Positions 17,022 through 25,994 of a stretch of 64,000 bases of DNA are shown here, piece after piece; the first letter of the stretch is position 1, and each line of letters begins with the position of its first letter. The stretch covers positions 124,001 to 188,000 of the forward strand of contig JAKAFP010000002.1 of the NCBI GenBank assembly GCA_021825925.1, written 5' to 3'. Made by a program: the position numbers and the translations under genes. The notes below the pieces were generated by a model. That model did no database searches and was not told where the DNA came from. It was given only the letters and a program-made list of their open reading frames with translations. This stretch comes from Chloroflexota bacterium. Lineage in GTDB: Bacteria > Chloroflexota > Anaerolineae > Anaerolineales > Anaerolineaceae.

Positions 17022-20000
17022 ATGCGATTTCCAATTACCAAACGGGCACGCACTAAATTTCACTTTGATTCTTCACTTTTTGCTCCCGATGGTAAAGTCT
17101 TTTTGCCGGATGTCAGAGCATTAAATTCCTTTGTTTTTCAGATAAATCAGAACAGCCAACTTCATGACCACGCTGTCAGAACATTTAAAGCCAGTCAAGT
17201 TCATGGCATGGGACTATTGAACGAAATCTTCCGCAGAGTATTCTCGCTTTATCTGCAAGAGAATCCTAAAGTGGTAAACGATCTAATTTCTTCTCTTCAA
17301 TTAACTTTTGCACCTTCCAATCTTGATATACTGCTAAATCTTTATATCAAGCATTATCCTCCGCTAGATGTCTTGGAGGATCGAATTTCAACACAAGATT
17401 ACCTTGCAGCAATTGGAATTTCAGGTCCAAACCAAGAAGCCGCCATCGTTGATCTGATCCTGTTATGGGTATCCACCCAAAACCAGGCGCTGATCCAATT
17501 TGCCAGTCTGATCTGGGAACCTGACGTCCTCATCCATCCTCTTTTCAACCCTATCTTAAAGCACATTGAACGTACTTTTGCAGAAATGCCAGGCTTCGGT
17601 CCTGAGAGACAATCGCTGATCGAAATGCTCAAATCGCCTGCCGAAAAAGTACCTGATTCCATTCCCGGTCAGCTTGAATACATCCGCATTCATTGGGGAT
17701 TTCTGCTGGGCGATCTGATCAATTTTCAACTTTTAAACAATATTGACCTAATCAAAGAAGAGGAAAAATCCGGTTTTTCAGGTCCTGGACCGGCGCAAGT
17801 GCTGGTATATGATTCAAATACCATGTCATCATCGTTCTCTGCATCTGGTTATGACCGCGAAGTTAAAGCGTTCAGCCTGGATCGCGAATGGATGCCCGGA
17901 CTTGTACTGATCGCCAAGAATATATTCGTCTGGCTTGAACAATTATCCAAAAAATATAACCAATCCATCACAACCCTGGACCGTATTCCAGATACCGAGT
18001 TGTTGAATCTGCAAGCGCATGGCATCAATGGATTGTGGTTGATCGGTCTGTGGCAGCGCAGCCCAGCCTCAGCCAGGATCAAACAACTCACCGGTAATCC
18101 GGATGCGGTAAGTTCAGCCTATTCGCTCTACTCCTACAAAATTGCCGAGGAACTTGGCGGCAACGCCGCCTATGAAGTGCTTAAGCAAAAAGCCGAGAGA
18201 TTCGGTATCCGCCTGGCATCGGATATGGTTCCAAACCATATGGGAATTGATTCTGAATGGGTGATCCAGCATCCCGAATGGTTTCTTTCAGTGGATGCCA
18301 GTCCCTTCCCTGCTTACAGCTTTAACGGACCTGACCTTTCATCAGATGACAATATTCTCATTCAAATCGAAGATCATTATTATGAACGCACAGATGCTGC
18401 AGTTGTGTTTCGACGAATTGACAAACGCAGCGGAGATGTCAGATATATCTATCACGGCAACGACGGTACGGCCATGCCCTGGAACGATACCGCCCAATTA
18501 AATTATCTTGATCCGGCTGTTCGCGAGATCGTCATCCAGAACATCATCGAGATCGCGCGGAAATTTCCGATCATCCGTTTTGATGCAGCCATGACCCTGG
18601 CAAAAAAACACATTCAACGCTTATGGTATCCTGAACCAGGTGCCGGCGGTGCGATTCCATCAAGATCCAATCACTCGATCTCACAGCATGATTTTGACCG
18701 TGCGGTTCCCAAGGAATTTTGGCGTGAGGTGGTGGAACGGGTTGAAAGAGAAGTACCCGGCACACTGCTCTTGGCTGAAGCCTTCTGGCTGATGGAAGGA
18801 TACTTCGTCCGCACCCTGGGGATGCATCGGGTCTACAACAGCGCTTTCATGCACATGCTGCGTGACGAGGATAATACCGGCTATCGCAAACTCATCAAAA
18901 ACACGCTCGAATTTGATCCTGAAATCTTGAAACGTTTTGTCAATTTCATGAACAATCCAGACGAACGCACTGCGATTGATCAATTTGGCAGCGGAGACAA
19001 GTATTTTGGGGTCTGCACCCTTATGGTCACTCTGCCTGGGCTGCCCATGTTCGGGCATGGCCAGATCGAAGGTTTGACCGAAAAATATGGCATGGAATAC
19101 CGAAAACCGAAATTGGATGAGACCGGAATTTATGAATTTGACAAACAACATTTTCATAAAATAAGTCCGCTTCTGCAGCACCGCGAGTTGTTTGCCAATG
19201 TTGACCATTTTCGCTTGTTTGATTTTCAACAATCAGATGGCGGTGTCAATGAGAACGTATATGCCTACACCAACCAATTCGGAAAACAACGTGTTTTGGT
19301 CCTGTTTAATAATGCTTATCAAGAGACGCATGGCAAGGTGATCAACTCTTTCGCTCACACAGATTCAGCAGACCGCCATACGGGTAAATATTCCTTGAAT
19401 ATTGCTGCAGCATTTGGGCTATTTACTGATAATCACCGCTATTTGTGCCTGCATGATCTTTCCACAGACAGCTATCAGATCCGGCTTGCCAACCAGATCG
19501 TGGAACAGGGATTCGAAATTCATCTCAATGGATATGAATATCACGTATTTACCAAAGTTCAACCAAATGAAGTTTTAAATGACGAAACCTTAAAACAGTT
19601 ATATGCAATATATGGACAAAACCCGATTTCAAATCTGCAAGATGCGCTAAATCAACTTTACAACCAACAAACTCAACCAACGAGAACCAACTCAGATCTA
19701 TTAACCCATATATTGAATTGCTTGGTTGAACTGCGCAGCAATAACACTCCTAAAAATAAAGAACTCCTGTCTAACGCTGTGCAGACCTATCTGAATAATG
19801 TTAAAGATATTTCGGGTTTCCAGGGAGATACTTCCAGTTTGCAGTCTGAGATCTTGCGCATGCTTTCCACCCTTGTGCAACTGCCGCAACTCGCCAGATC
19901 TTTTGAGGTGCCTGGAACAAAGAACGTAGCAAAACGCCTCACAAAGATCAACTCTGACCTGGAAAACAATTTGCCCCGCTGGCTATCCCTTGCCGCATGG

Positions 20001-20498
20001 ATAGTCGTAAGTCAGTTCTACAAATACATTCCTGGGTTGAGTACGCCAGCTGACGGAATGAATTGGATCAAGAAGTGGAAATTGGATCAATCGGTGGCAA
20101 ATTCACTTTCCAAATTTGGCATAAGCGATGACTCTGCCAGCCAAAAAACGCTCTTATTATCCTTGTCAGTCAAATATCAGGATTGGTTTATTGAGGTTCG
20201 CAAAAAAACCTTCTCTGAGATTTTAAAGAGCTGGATGGTCTCTGCAGATATTCGCGAGATACTAAAAGTGAATTTTTATGAAGATACCTTGTGGTATCAC
20301 AAAGAATCCTTTAGCGAATTGATGTGGTGGATGGAAATTGTGCCCATCCTATTAGCTTTTTCGCTGCCTGAAGCAAACAGAGTTACTGCTGCCGAGACCG
20401 TGCTGGCCTTGGAATCAGTATTCAAGAAAATTGAAGCCAGGCATCAAAAATCCTACTGCAAGGTGGACCTGCTTCTTGGCAAGAACGCGCTATCCTGA
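17022..20498 (+). CDS. Very large GH13 (alpha-amylase family) glycosidase/transglycosylase-like protein
   Basis: A 1158-residue protein with a central GH13 TIM barrel. Catalytic regions are region I DMVPNH (401-406), region II IRFDAAM with the nucleophile D521, region III LLAEAFW with acid/base E586, and region IV NNPDE with D647. In region IV the usual His of NHD is Pro. About 300 N-terminal residues of helical sequence and about 350 C-terminal residues of unknown fold flank the barrel. No signal peptide is seen, so it is probably cytosolic and may act on stored glucan or maltooligosaccharides. I start at the ATG 17022 behind GGGAGAA; a TTG at 17004 is in frame. It ends in a 9-nt overlap with a convergent GH57 gene. 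Confidence 0.82.
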   Translation: MRFPITKRARTKFHFDSSLFAPDGKVFLPDVRALNSFVFQINQNSQLHDHAVRTFKASQVHGMGLLNEIFRRVFSLYLQENPKVVNDLISSLQLTFAPSNLDILLNLYIKHYPPLDVLEDRISTQDYLAAIGISGPNQEAAIVDLILLWVSTQNQALIQFASLIWEPDVLIHPLFNPILKHIERTFAEMPGFGPERQSLIEMLKSPAEKVPDSIPGQLEYIRIHWGFLLGDLINFQLLNNIDLIKEEEKSGFSGPGPAQVLVYDSNTMSSSFSASGYDREVKAFSLDREWMPGLVLIAKNIFVWLEQLSKKYNQSITTLDRIPDTELLNLQAHGINGLWLIGLWQRSPASARIKQLTGNPDAVSSAYSLYSYKIAEELGGNAAYEVLKQKAERFGIRLASDMVPNHMGIDSEWVIQHPEWFLSVDASPFPAYSFNGPDLSSDDNILIQIEDHYYERTDAAVVFRRIDKRSGDVRYIYHGNDGTAMPWNDTAQLNYLDPAVREIVIQNIIEIARKFPIIRFDAAMTLAKKHIQRLWYPEPGAGGAIPSRSNHSISQHDFDRAVPKEFWREVVERVEREVPGTLLLAEAFWLMEGYFVRTLGMHRVYNSAFMHMLRDEDNTGYRKLIKNTLEFDPEILKRFVNFMNNPDERTAIDQFGSGDKYFGVCTLMVTLPGLPMFGHGQIEGLTEKYGMEYRKPKLDETGIYEFDKQHFHKISPLLQHRELFANVDHFRLFDFQQSDGGVNENVYAYTNQFGKQRVLVLFNNAYQETHGKVINSFAHTDSADRHTGKYSLNIAAAFGLFTDNHRYLCLHDLSTDSYQIRLANQIVEQGFEIHLNGYEYHVFTKVQPNEVLNDETLKQLYAIYGQNPISNLQDALNQLYNQQTQPTRTNSDLLTHILNCLVELRSNNTPKNKELLSNAVQTYLNNVKDISGFQGDTSSLQSEILRMLSTLVQLPQLARSFEVPGTKNVAKRLTKINSDLENNLPRWLSLAAWIVVSQFYKYIPGLSTPADGMNWIKKWKLDQSVANSLSKFGISDDSASQKTLLLSLSVKYQDWFIEVRKKTFSEILKSWMVSADIREILKVNFYEDTLWYHKESFSELMWWMEIVPILLAFSLPEANRVTAAETVLALESVFKKIEARHQKSYCKVDLLLGKNALS

Positions 20499-21899
20499 TT
20501 TCTGGGAGTGCTCAAAACGATGGATGGCTTCTTCATAGAAATCCAGGGCTGAAACGCTGTTCTGCCAGTTCTTACTTTTCTCAAGCAGAGGCTTGATCTT
20601 ATTTGATAAATCAATTCCGATGGCTTGCCGGGTCAACCAAATAGCGTGTGCAGCGTAGGTCACTGCATTCTTTGGTTCGATGCGGTCAAGTTCATTGAAA
20701 AACCATCCGCATGAGGTGAACATGCGTTGGCATTCTTTTTCCGCTTGAAAAAGTTTGTCAAGCTGATTGATCTTTTCTATCGAAAGATCAGATCCACTCA
20801 AAGCTTGAAGCCATTCTCCGATTTTTCGATCTCCGCTGAAGACCTCAATATATCGGTCACGCGCTTCCCATGGATTCTCAATAATACCCTGGGTGGATTC
20901 TACAAAAATCTTGTCTATTTCATCTGAGAGACATTCCAAGGCTTCTCGCAGCGGTTTTTTCCAATCCGCGTTGGGTGTACAAGAACACACCCCGCTCCAA
21001 CGCTGTACACCATGGTGGCAGCTCCAAGAAGTATTATCCCGAATTTTGACCACAGGGAACACTTTTTGTTGGGTTAACTGCAGGCCCGGATAATCGGTTT
21101 CAATGTGCTGAACAGAAATTGAGCCATCCAAAAGATAAGAAAGAAATTTATCGCGAAAAATCTGATGGTGTCCATAAAGTTCACCATCCGTGGCGATCAT
21201 CAACCACTGGTTTTGGTCACCTGCGACAAATTCCGGTTTCACAAAATTTCGGGCAAAATTATCTGCGTTTTCAGTGGCATGGGGATCAAAACTAACGCGC
21301 GCACTCAGCCCGCTGTGATAGAAAAAGACTTTGATGGATCTGTGCCCTGGAAGAATGACCTGGTAGGCCTTGCGTGGATCCACTTCTTTGCCATCGGCCT
21401 GCCAGGGAGCCAGGATGGTGAATTCGATGCCGTTCTCCACCAAGATTTCCAGGGTTTCATTATCCACAGCTGTTTCGGGCAGCCACATTCCCTGTGGTTT
21501 ATGTTTAAAAGTACGTTCAAATTCGTAGATGCCCCACCGGATCTGGGTCTGCTTGTCGCGCCTTTTCCCCAGCGGCAAAATTGTATGATGGTAAGGTTGG
21601 GCAATGGCATTGCCAATGCCATAATGTTCGATGTTCTTATGATCTGCTGCGACGATCTGATCCAAAACGTCTGGATGATATTGTTTTAACCATCTCGAAA
21701 GTGTCGGTCCAATATCAAAACTGATGCGTGAAAAATTTCCTAGCGCAGCATTGGGTTTATAACAAGCCTCATAGATCAGCTCGTTCCAATTTGAGAAAGG
21801 GTGAGCGCCGGGTTCAAAGGGGATGACGCCTGTGAGTGGATCTTCGCGGGTGGGTTGATAAAAATGGGCATGGACGCAAAGAGAGTGTCGGTTGGGCAT
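20490..21899 (-). CDS. Glycoside hydrolase family 57 protein
   Basis: A 469-residue GH57-type protein with the typical N-terminal HAHFYQPTREDP segment, RISFDIGPTLSRWL near residue 60, the GMWLPETAVDNETL motif near 138, and MIATDGELYGHHQIF near 230, whose Asp-x-Glu and HH residues match the GH57 catalytic acid region. The family includes amylopullulanases, 4-alpha-glucanotransferases and branching enzymes. No signal peptide is visible, so it probably works on cytosolic glucan together with the convergent GH13 enzyme. It follows the SDR gene by 8 nt on the same strand. The exact activity cannot be fixed from sequence alone. Confidence 0.82.
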   Translation of the reverse strand: MPNRHSLCVHAHFYQPTREDPLTGVIPFEPGAHPFSNWNELIYEACYKPNAALGNFSRISFDIGPTLSRWLKQYHPDVLDQIVAADHKNIEHYGIGNAIAQPYHHTILPLGKRRDKQTQIRWGIYEFERTFKHKPQGMWLPETAVDNETLEILVENGIEFTILAPWQADGKEVDPRKAYQVILPGHRSIKVFFYHSGLSARVSFDPHATENADNFARNFVKPEFVAGDQNQWLMIATDGELYGHHQIFRDKFLSYLLDGSISVQHIETDYPGLQLTQQKVFPVVKIRDNTSWSCHHGVQRWSGVCSCTPNADWKKPLREALECLSDEIDKIFVESTQGIIENPWEARDRYIEVFSGDRKIGEWLQALSGSDLSIEKINQLDKLFQAEKECQRMFTSCGWFFNELDRIEPKNAVTYAAHAIWLTRQAIGIDLSNKIKPLLEKSKNWQNSVSALDFYEEAIHRFEHSQKSG

Positions 21900-21907
21900 T
21901 CTGTTGG

Positions 21908-22816
21908 TTATTTCCTTTTTTGTATTTCAGTGTTGAGATAGTCTATATGCTGGTGAAACCTGGCGGGCATAATACCAAATTCGCGGGGCAGGCTGTCAAG
22001 GTTGGCGGTTCGGTCTTCAGCCAGGTGATCCAGCCAGAAAATGGACACAGGAAATGAAGGAAAGATCTGATCTATCCACAACGTCAGGGTGCGCAAGGTA
22101 GCCGGCGAAACAGGAATGACAATGCGTTTCTTGCCGGTTTTGTTCATGATCAAACGGACGATTTCACGGTATGGCAGAGGTTCCATGCCGCCAATGGAAT
22201 AGATCCGGTTCACAGCCTTCGGGTCTTCCATGATCAAGAGCAAAACATTGATCAGATCATCAATCCAAAGTGGTTGCAGCAAGACATGCCCTTTGGCCGG
22301 CATTAAGAATACCAAGGGAGAGATCTTGATCAACCTGGCTAATGGAACCGTGAATTGATCCCCCGGCCCGAACACCGAACCGGTGCGCACAATGGTGTAA
22401 GGAATTCCGCTGTTGATGATCCAGTGTTCGGCAATGGCTTTGGCTTTCAACACAGGGTAAGCCGAGGCACGCGCCGCACCATGATGGCTGAGATAGTAAA
22501 TACGCTCAATTTTTGCTTCTCTGGCCGCCTGCATGAGTATGGATGTACCTTCCACATCCACCTGGTTCAAATCACCGCGGCTGCCTTTGCGTTCAGCCCC
22601 GGCCAGATGGAAGATCTGGGTCACATCTTTGAGCGCCGCGCGCACACCGCGCTGGTCAGATAAACTGCTCACCGCCACTTCCACCGCGATCCCTTTGGGG
22701 AAATTAGGGGATGTGGTGGATGGTTTTAGTAGAATCCTCACCTTGTGGCCTGATTCAACCAGCGCCTTGATGAGATTCCTGCCGATAAAACCTGTTCCGC
22801 CTGTAACCAATATCAT
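21908..22816 (-). CDS. NAD(P)-dependent epimerase/SDR-family protein (NDUFA9-like atypical SDR)
   Basis: A 302-residue Rossmann protein starting MILVTGGTGFIGRNLIKAL, with the TGGTGFIG dinucleotide motif. Its middle resembles atypical extended SDRs of the complex I 39-kDa (NDUFA9) type, with the active-site Tyr region weak (LSHHGAARASAYPVLK). Such proteins act on sugar nucleotides or quinone-linked substrates, or only bind NADPH. The frame also has an ATG at 22825, but that codon overlaps the -10 box, so 22816 is the more likely start of a leaderless message. It is first in a two-gene unit with the GH57 gene. Confidence 0.8.
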   Translation of the reverse strand: MILVTGGTGFIGRNLIKALVESGHKVRILLKPSTTSPNFPKGIAVEVAVSSLSDQRGVRAALKDVTQIFHLAGAERKGSRGDLNQVDVEGTSILMQAAREAKIERIYYLSHHGAARASAYPVLKAKAIAEHWIINSGIPYTIVRTGSVFGPGDQFTVPLARLIKISPLVFLMPAKGHVLLQPLWIDDLINVLLLIMEDPKAVNRIYSIGGMEPLPYREIVRLIMNKTGKKRIVIPVSPATLRTLTLWIDQIFPSFPVSIFWLDHLAEDRTANLDSLPREFGIMPARFHQHIDYLNTEIQKRK

Positions 22817-22823
22817 GAGTGAC

Positions 22824-22832
22824 ATTATAGCA
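22824..22832 (-). promoter_or_regulatory. Extended -10 promoter of the SDR-GH57 unit (leaderless type)
   Basis: On the minus strand TGCTATAAT is a perfect extended -10. Its last T is 8 nt upstream of the A of the ATG at 22816, so the predicted first base is within 1 nt of that codon. The upstream in-frame ATG (22825-22823) lies inside the hexamer and would not be transcribed. Confidence 0.6.
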
Positions 22833-22919
22833 GACGATTTAATCCTTAATTAACCAAGATGGCACAGTACTTGCTACATTGTCCTTGAGTTAACTTTATC
22901 AGGCCAGGTTGAATGCACA

Positions 22920-24245
22920 ATGATGAACTCAAAAACTGAAACAGAAAGCAATCGTCTTGGACTTCACTACTTCCAGGATACTTTGCATTATTCCGCCCAG
23001 GATCTTTCCGTCTGGCTTCCTGAATTAACCAGACTGAATGCCTCATGGGTGGTTCTGCTTTCTGATTCAAACCGTGCCATCCCTGAAAATTTCATTACCG
23101 GGCTGGTCGAAGCCGGTATTCAACCCATCGTGCATTTCAAACTACAACTGCCTGATGCCCCTTCGGCTGCTGAAATAAAACCGATCCTTTCAGCTTACTC
23201 CCGTTGGGGAGTCAAGCATGTGGTCTTCTTTGATAAACCCAACGATTCATCAAGTTGGTCCTCCGCCGGTTGGTCTCATCAAGATCTGGTTGAGCGATTT
23301 ATTGACCGTTTCCTGCCTCTTGCGCTTGAAGCCCAACGCAACAGATTGACCCCGGTCTTTCCGCCGCTTATGCCTGGTGGTAGTTATTGGGATACTTCTT
23401 TCTTTAAATCCTCTCTTCAATCGCTTCAGCGCCGCGGACAACAGAATTTGCTGAATACCATGGCTGCAGGCGCTTATGCCTTCACTTATGGACATGAACT
23501 TTCGTGGGGCATGGGCGGTCCCACAAAATGGATCCATTCCAGGCCTTACATGACCCCGACTGGTTCTGAAGACCAGCGTGGATTCAACAATTACGAATGG
23601 ATAGGCTCCATCGCCGCGGCAGCAGGAATCAAGAAAATGCCCATCATCCAATTCGGCGCAGGCATTAAGCAGCCCGGTTCCTATTATTCACCTGAAGTGC
23701 ATGCCGAAATGGTTGAAGCCATGCTGTCCTTGATCAATGACGTGGATGAACTTGAATCCGCTCATGCCATCCTGGCCTGCAATTTCTGGCTGCTGGCTGC
23801 CGATCCTGATTCAGAAGAATATCCCCAGAGCTGGGTTAAATCCGAGACCAACGCCCTGCCAGTGGTGCGCGTCCTAACACCTGCGTCCAAACGGGTAATT
23901 CCTCCTGCCCCAACTGCCATGGTTCAAGATTCCCAAGTTTCAAAAACAGAAGAAACTCCTGCTCCTGCAGCCGCTTTTCAAATCGAGCATTACCTGCTGC
24001 TGCCCGTTTACGAGTGGGGTCTGGCCGATTGGCATCTGGATGTAACCCGACCCTTCATTCGGAAATATAAACCGACCGTCGGTTTTTCACTCAAAGAAGC
24101 CGCCATGGCGCGCAAAGTCACCATCATCGGGGGCGAAAAAGATTTCCCCACTGATGAGATCAATAAACTGCGTGACATGGGCTGTCTGGTGGATCAAATC
24201 ACCGGCGATGGTACAAGTATTGCAACACAACTCCTTGAGAGGTGA
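22920..24245 (+). CDS. Unknown protein with TIM-barrel-like domain and C-terminal wall-binding-repeat-like segment, upstream of ftsZ
   Basis: A 441-residue protein with no secretion signal that I can see. Residues about 14-330 read like a glycosidase-type TIM barrel (LGLHYFQDT at the start, VVLLSDSN, IQPIVHFKLQL, VKHVVFFDKPN, AYAFTYGHELSW), but I cannot name a family or catalytic pair. A Pro/Ala-rich linker near 320-355 leads to a C-terminal segment of about 85 residues. Its KVTIIGGEKDFPTDEINKL and GDGTSIATQLL pattern recalls cell-wall-binding repeat 2 units. It precedes the ftsZ-like gene by 4 nt and two small genes follow, so a link to division or envelope is suggested by context only. A second ATG directly follows the first. 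Confidence 0.55.
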   Translation: MMNSKTETESNRLGLHYFQDTLHYSAQDLSVWLPELTRLNASWVVLLSDSNRAIPENFITGLVEAGIQPIVHFKLQLPDAPSAAEIKPILSAYSRWGVKHVVFFDKPNDSSSWSSAGWSHQDLVERFIDRFLPLALEAQRNRLTPVFPPLMPGGSYWDTSFFKSSLQSLQRRGQQNLLNTMAAGAYAFTYGHELSWGMGGPTKWIHSRPYMTPTGSEDQRGFNNYEWIGSIAAAAGIKKMPIIQFGAGIKQPGSYYSPEVHAEMVEAMLSLINDVDELESAHAILACNFWLLAADPDSEEYPQSWVKSETNALPVVRVLTPASKRVIPPAPTAMVQDSQVSKTEETPAPAAAFQIEHYLLLPVYEWGLADWHLDVTRPFIRKYKPTVGFSLKEAAMARKVTIIGGEKDFPTDEINKLRDMGCLVDQITGDGTSIATQLLER

Positions 24246-24249
24246 AACC

Positions 24250-25437
24250 ATGATTATCACTGAGTCTGCAACCCCATTGGAACATACTCCCATTGAAGCC
24301 AGAAACCCGGTTCTGAAAGTCATTGGTCTGGGCGGTGGTGGACAAAATGCAGTGGATCGAATGATCGAACTCGGTCTTTCAGGGATTGAGTTTATTGCAG
24401 CCAATACAGATGCCCAGGTATTGAAATCCAGCCAGGCACCAGTCAAGGTTCAACTTGGCCCGCTGCTCACTCGCGGTCTTGGCGCCGGCGGAAATCCCGA
24501 AGTGGGAGAAGCCGCGGCTGAAGAAAGCTATGCTGAACTTAACCAGGTTTTGGCAGGTGCAGATATGGTCTTCCTCACCGCAGGCATGGGTGGCGGGACT
24601 GGAACGGGTGCCATCAGCGTTGCTGCGCGTGTTGCAAAAAGCCTTGGCGCAGTAGTCGTAGCTGTGGTCAGCCTGCCCTTCTCATTTGAGATGGGACGTC
24701 GCCAAAAGAATGCCCGAGAAGGCCTGGCAAAACTGCAGCCTTTCACCGACACTTTGATCACTGTTCCCAATGATCGTTTGCTATCTGCAGCTCCGCGCGA
24801 TCTTCCACTTGAAATGGCCTTCCGCATGGCGGATGATATTTTACGCCAGGGTATTCAAGGCATCTCCGAATTGATCACCCAACCTGGTTTGATCAACGTG
24901 GATTTCTCTCACATTCGCAACCTGATGAAAAATGGTGGCGGTTCCTTGCTGGCCATTGGTACTGGCGAGGGAGACAACAAGGCTATTGATGCTTTGGAAC
25001 ACGCACTTCATCATCCCATGTTAGAAACCATCAACCTTTCAGATGCAGGCGGTATTATTGCCAACTTTACCGGCGGCACCAATCTGACCTTCTCTGAAGT
25101 GACTGATGCACTTAGTTATCTTCAAGCCAGAACTGGAACCAGCGTCGAGATCATCCCCGGCGTCATTTGTGATGAATTGATGGAAGACCGTGTTCAGGTC
25201 ATTCTGGTGTTAACCGGAATTGGAGCAACTTCCATTGACACTCAAAAAGTTCAAACTGAACGACCCAGAGTTCAAACCGAAACATCAAGAATTCAACCCA
25301 TTCCGATGGATCTGCAAATGGCGGGAGAACCGGTGCAAGTGAATACCTTCGCTCCGACTCCCGTTCCCCAGGTGGACATGGTGATCAACCAACCCAACCT
25401 GGATGTTCCGGCCTTTCTTCGCCGCCGGGTGAATTAG
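24250..25437 (+). CDS. ftsZ: FtsZ-family GTPase with altered T7 loop
   Basis: A 395-residue tubulin-like protein. The GTP-binding motifs are intact: GLGGGGQNAV near residue 20, ANTDAQVL near 50, GLGAGGNPEVG near 78, and the tubulin signature GGGTGTGA near 117. The C-terminal peptide is DVPAFLRRR, the site that normally binds FtsA, ZipA or SepF. The T7 loop reads NVDFSHIR. D218 matches E. coli D209, but H221 stands where catalytic D212 should be. That Asp completes the active site of the next subunit in the filament, so GTP turnover may be slow. The start is ATG 24250 behind GAGGTGAAACC. It is not in a dcw cluster, so a second FtsZ elsewhere is possible. Confidence 0.88.
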   Translation: MIITESATPLEHTPIEARNPVLKVIGLGGGGQNAVDRMIELGLSGIEFIAANTDAQVLKSSQAPVKVQLGPLLTRGLGAGGNPEVGEAAAEESYAELNQVLAGADMVFLTAGMGGGTGTGAISVAARVAKSLGAVVVAVVSLPFSFEMGRRQKNAREGLAKLQPFTDTLITVPNDRLLSAAPRDLPLEMAFRMADDILRQGIQGISELITQPGLINVDFSHIRNLMKNGGGSLLAIGTGEGDNKAIDALEHALHHPMLETINLSDAGGIIANFTGGTNLTFSEVTDALSYLQARTGTSVEIIPGVICDELMEDRVQVILVLTGIGATSIDTQKVQTERPRVQTETSRIQPIPMDLQMAGEPVQVNTFAPTPVPQVDMVINQPNLDVPAFLRRRVN

Positions 25438-25445
25438 GAGTAATT

Positions 25446-25664
25446 ATGGATGCCAGCGCAAAAAATCGCGTTTGTAGCTCGGTCTACAGTCAATTCCCAG
25501 AGGTTCGCGGGTCAAACCCGACCATCTCAACCCTGCCTGGCGATAAGTTTCAATTGATCTTCCATGGAAAAGTAAAAACCGCTGACGGAAAAACCATGGA
25601 ACGGACCGTTCGAGTTTCTGCCGCCGCGGATGGCAGAATTTTAAAAATGACCACATCAAGGTAA
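25446..25664 (+). CDS. Small protein of unknown function downstream of ftsZ
   Basis: A 72-residue soluble protein with a good ribosome site (TAGGAGTAATT before ATG 25446), 8 nt after the ftsZ-like stop. The sequence has a GDKFQLIFHGKVKTADGK segment and ends VRVSAAADGRILKMTTSR, which suggests a small beta-sheet fold. No motif or family is recognised. Position between ftsZ and a small membrane protein hints at an accessory role in division, which is context only. Confidence 0.6.
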   Translation: MDASAKNRVCSSVYSQFPEVRGSNPTISTLPGDKFQLIFHGKVKTADGKTMERTVRVSAAADGRILKMTTSR

Positions 25665-25673
25665 AGGTGAACC

Positions 25674-25892
25674 ATGATCTCTCAACTCTCCAAGAAAATA
25701 GAACTTAAGTTTTGGGATGCCGTCATTCCAGTTTTATCCAATTCAGCGTGGCTGAGAACAACGGCCAAGACAATATCTGACTTCTATCATGACGAGCAGA
25801 TCGTCAGGCATATCGCCATCGGAGTGGTAATTGCATTTGCGGGGTTTGCCAGCGGGTTCCTGCTTTTTTCTCTCAGCACGATCTTTTCATAA
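25674..25892 (+). CDS. Small single-TM membrane protein in the ftsZ cluster
   Basis: A 72-residue protein with an amphipathic or charged N-terminal 40 residues and one membrane segment near the C-terminus (about 46-70, HIAIGVVIAFAGFASGFLLF). It starts behind AAAGGTGAACC and is followed by an intrinsic terminator, so it is the last gene of the cluster. It could be a membrane tether or regulator for the FtsZ-like protein, but nothing in the sequence proves this. Family not recognised. Confidence 0.6.
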   Translation: MISQLSKKIELKFWDAVIPVLSNSAWLRTTAKTISDFYHDEQIVRHIAIGVVIAFAGFASGFLLFSLSTIFS

Positions 25893-25898
25893 ATGATC

Positions 25899-25920
25899 AA
25901 CGGCGCTAACGCGCCGTTTT
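25899..25920 (+). terminator. Intrinsic terminator of the ftsZ cluster
   Basis: Stem AACGGCGC/GCGCCGTT (25899-25906 with 25911-25918) with a TAAC loop, followed by TTTT and a further short T tract. Confidence 0.8.
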
Positions 25921-25994
25921 CATTTCCCTTGATTTAATCATGATGGTAAAATAATTAACAATTACTCATCAAATTGTCTGGACAAAGACTCAAT

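Noticed and set aside
22817-22825. Upstream ATG as the SDR gene start (MSLMILVTGG)
   Set aside because: This ATG lies inside the TATAAT hexamer. The Rossmann strand starts at the second Met, so 22816 is favoured.
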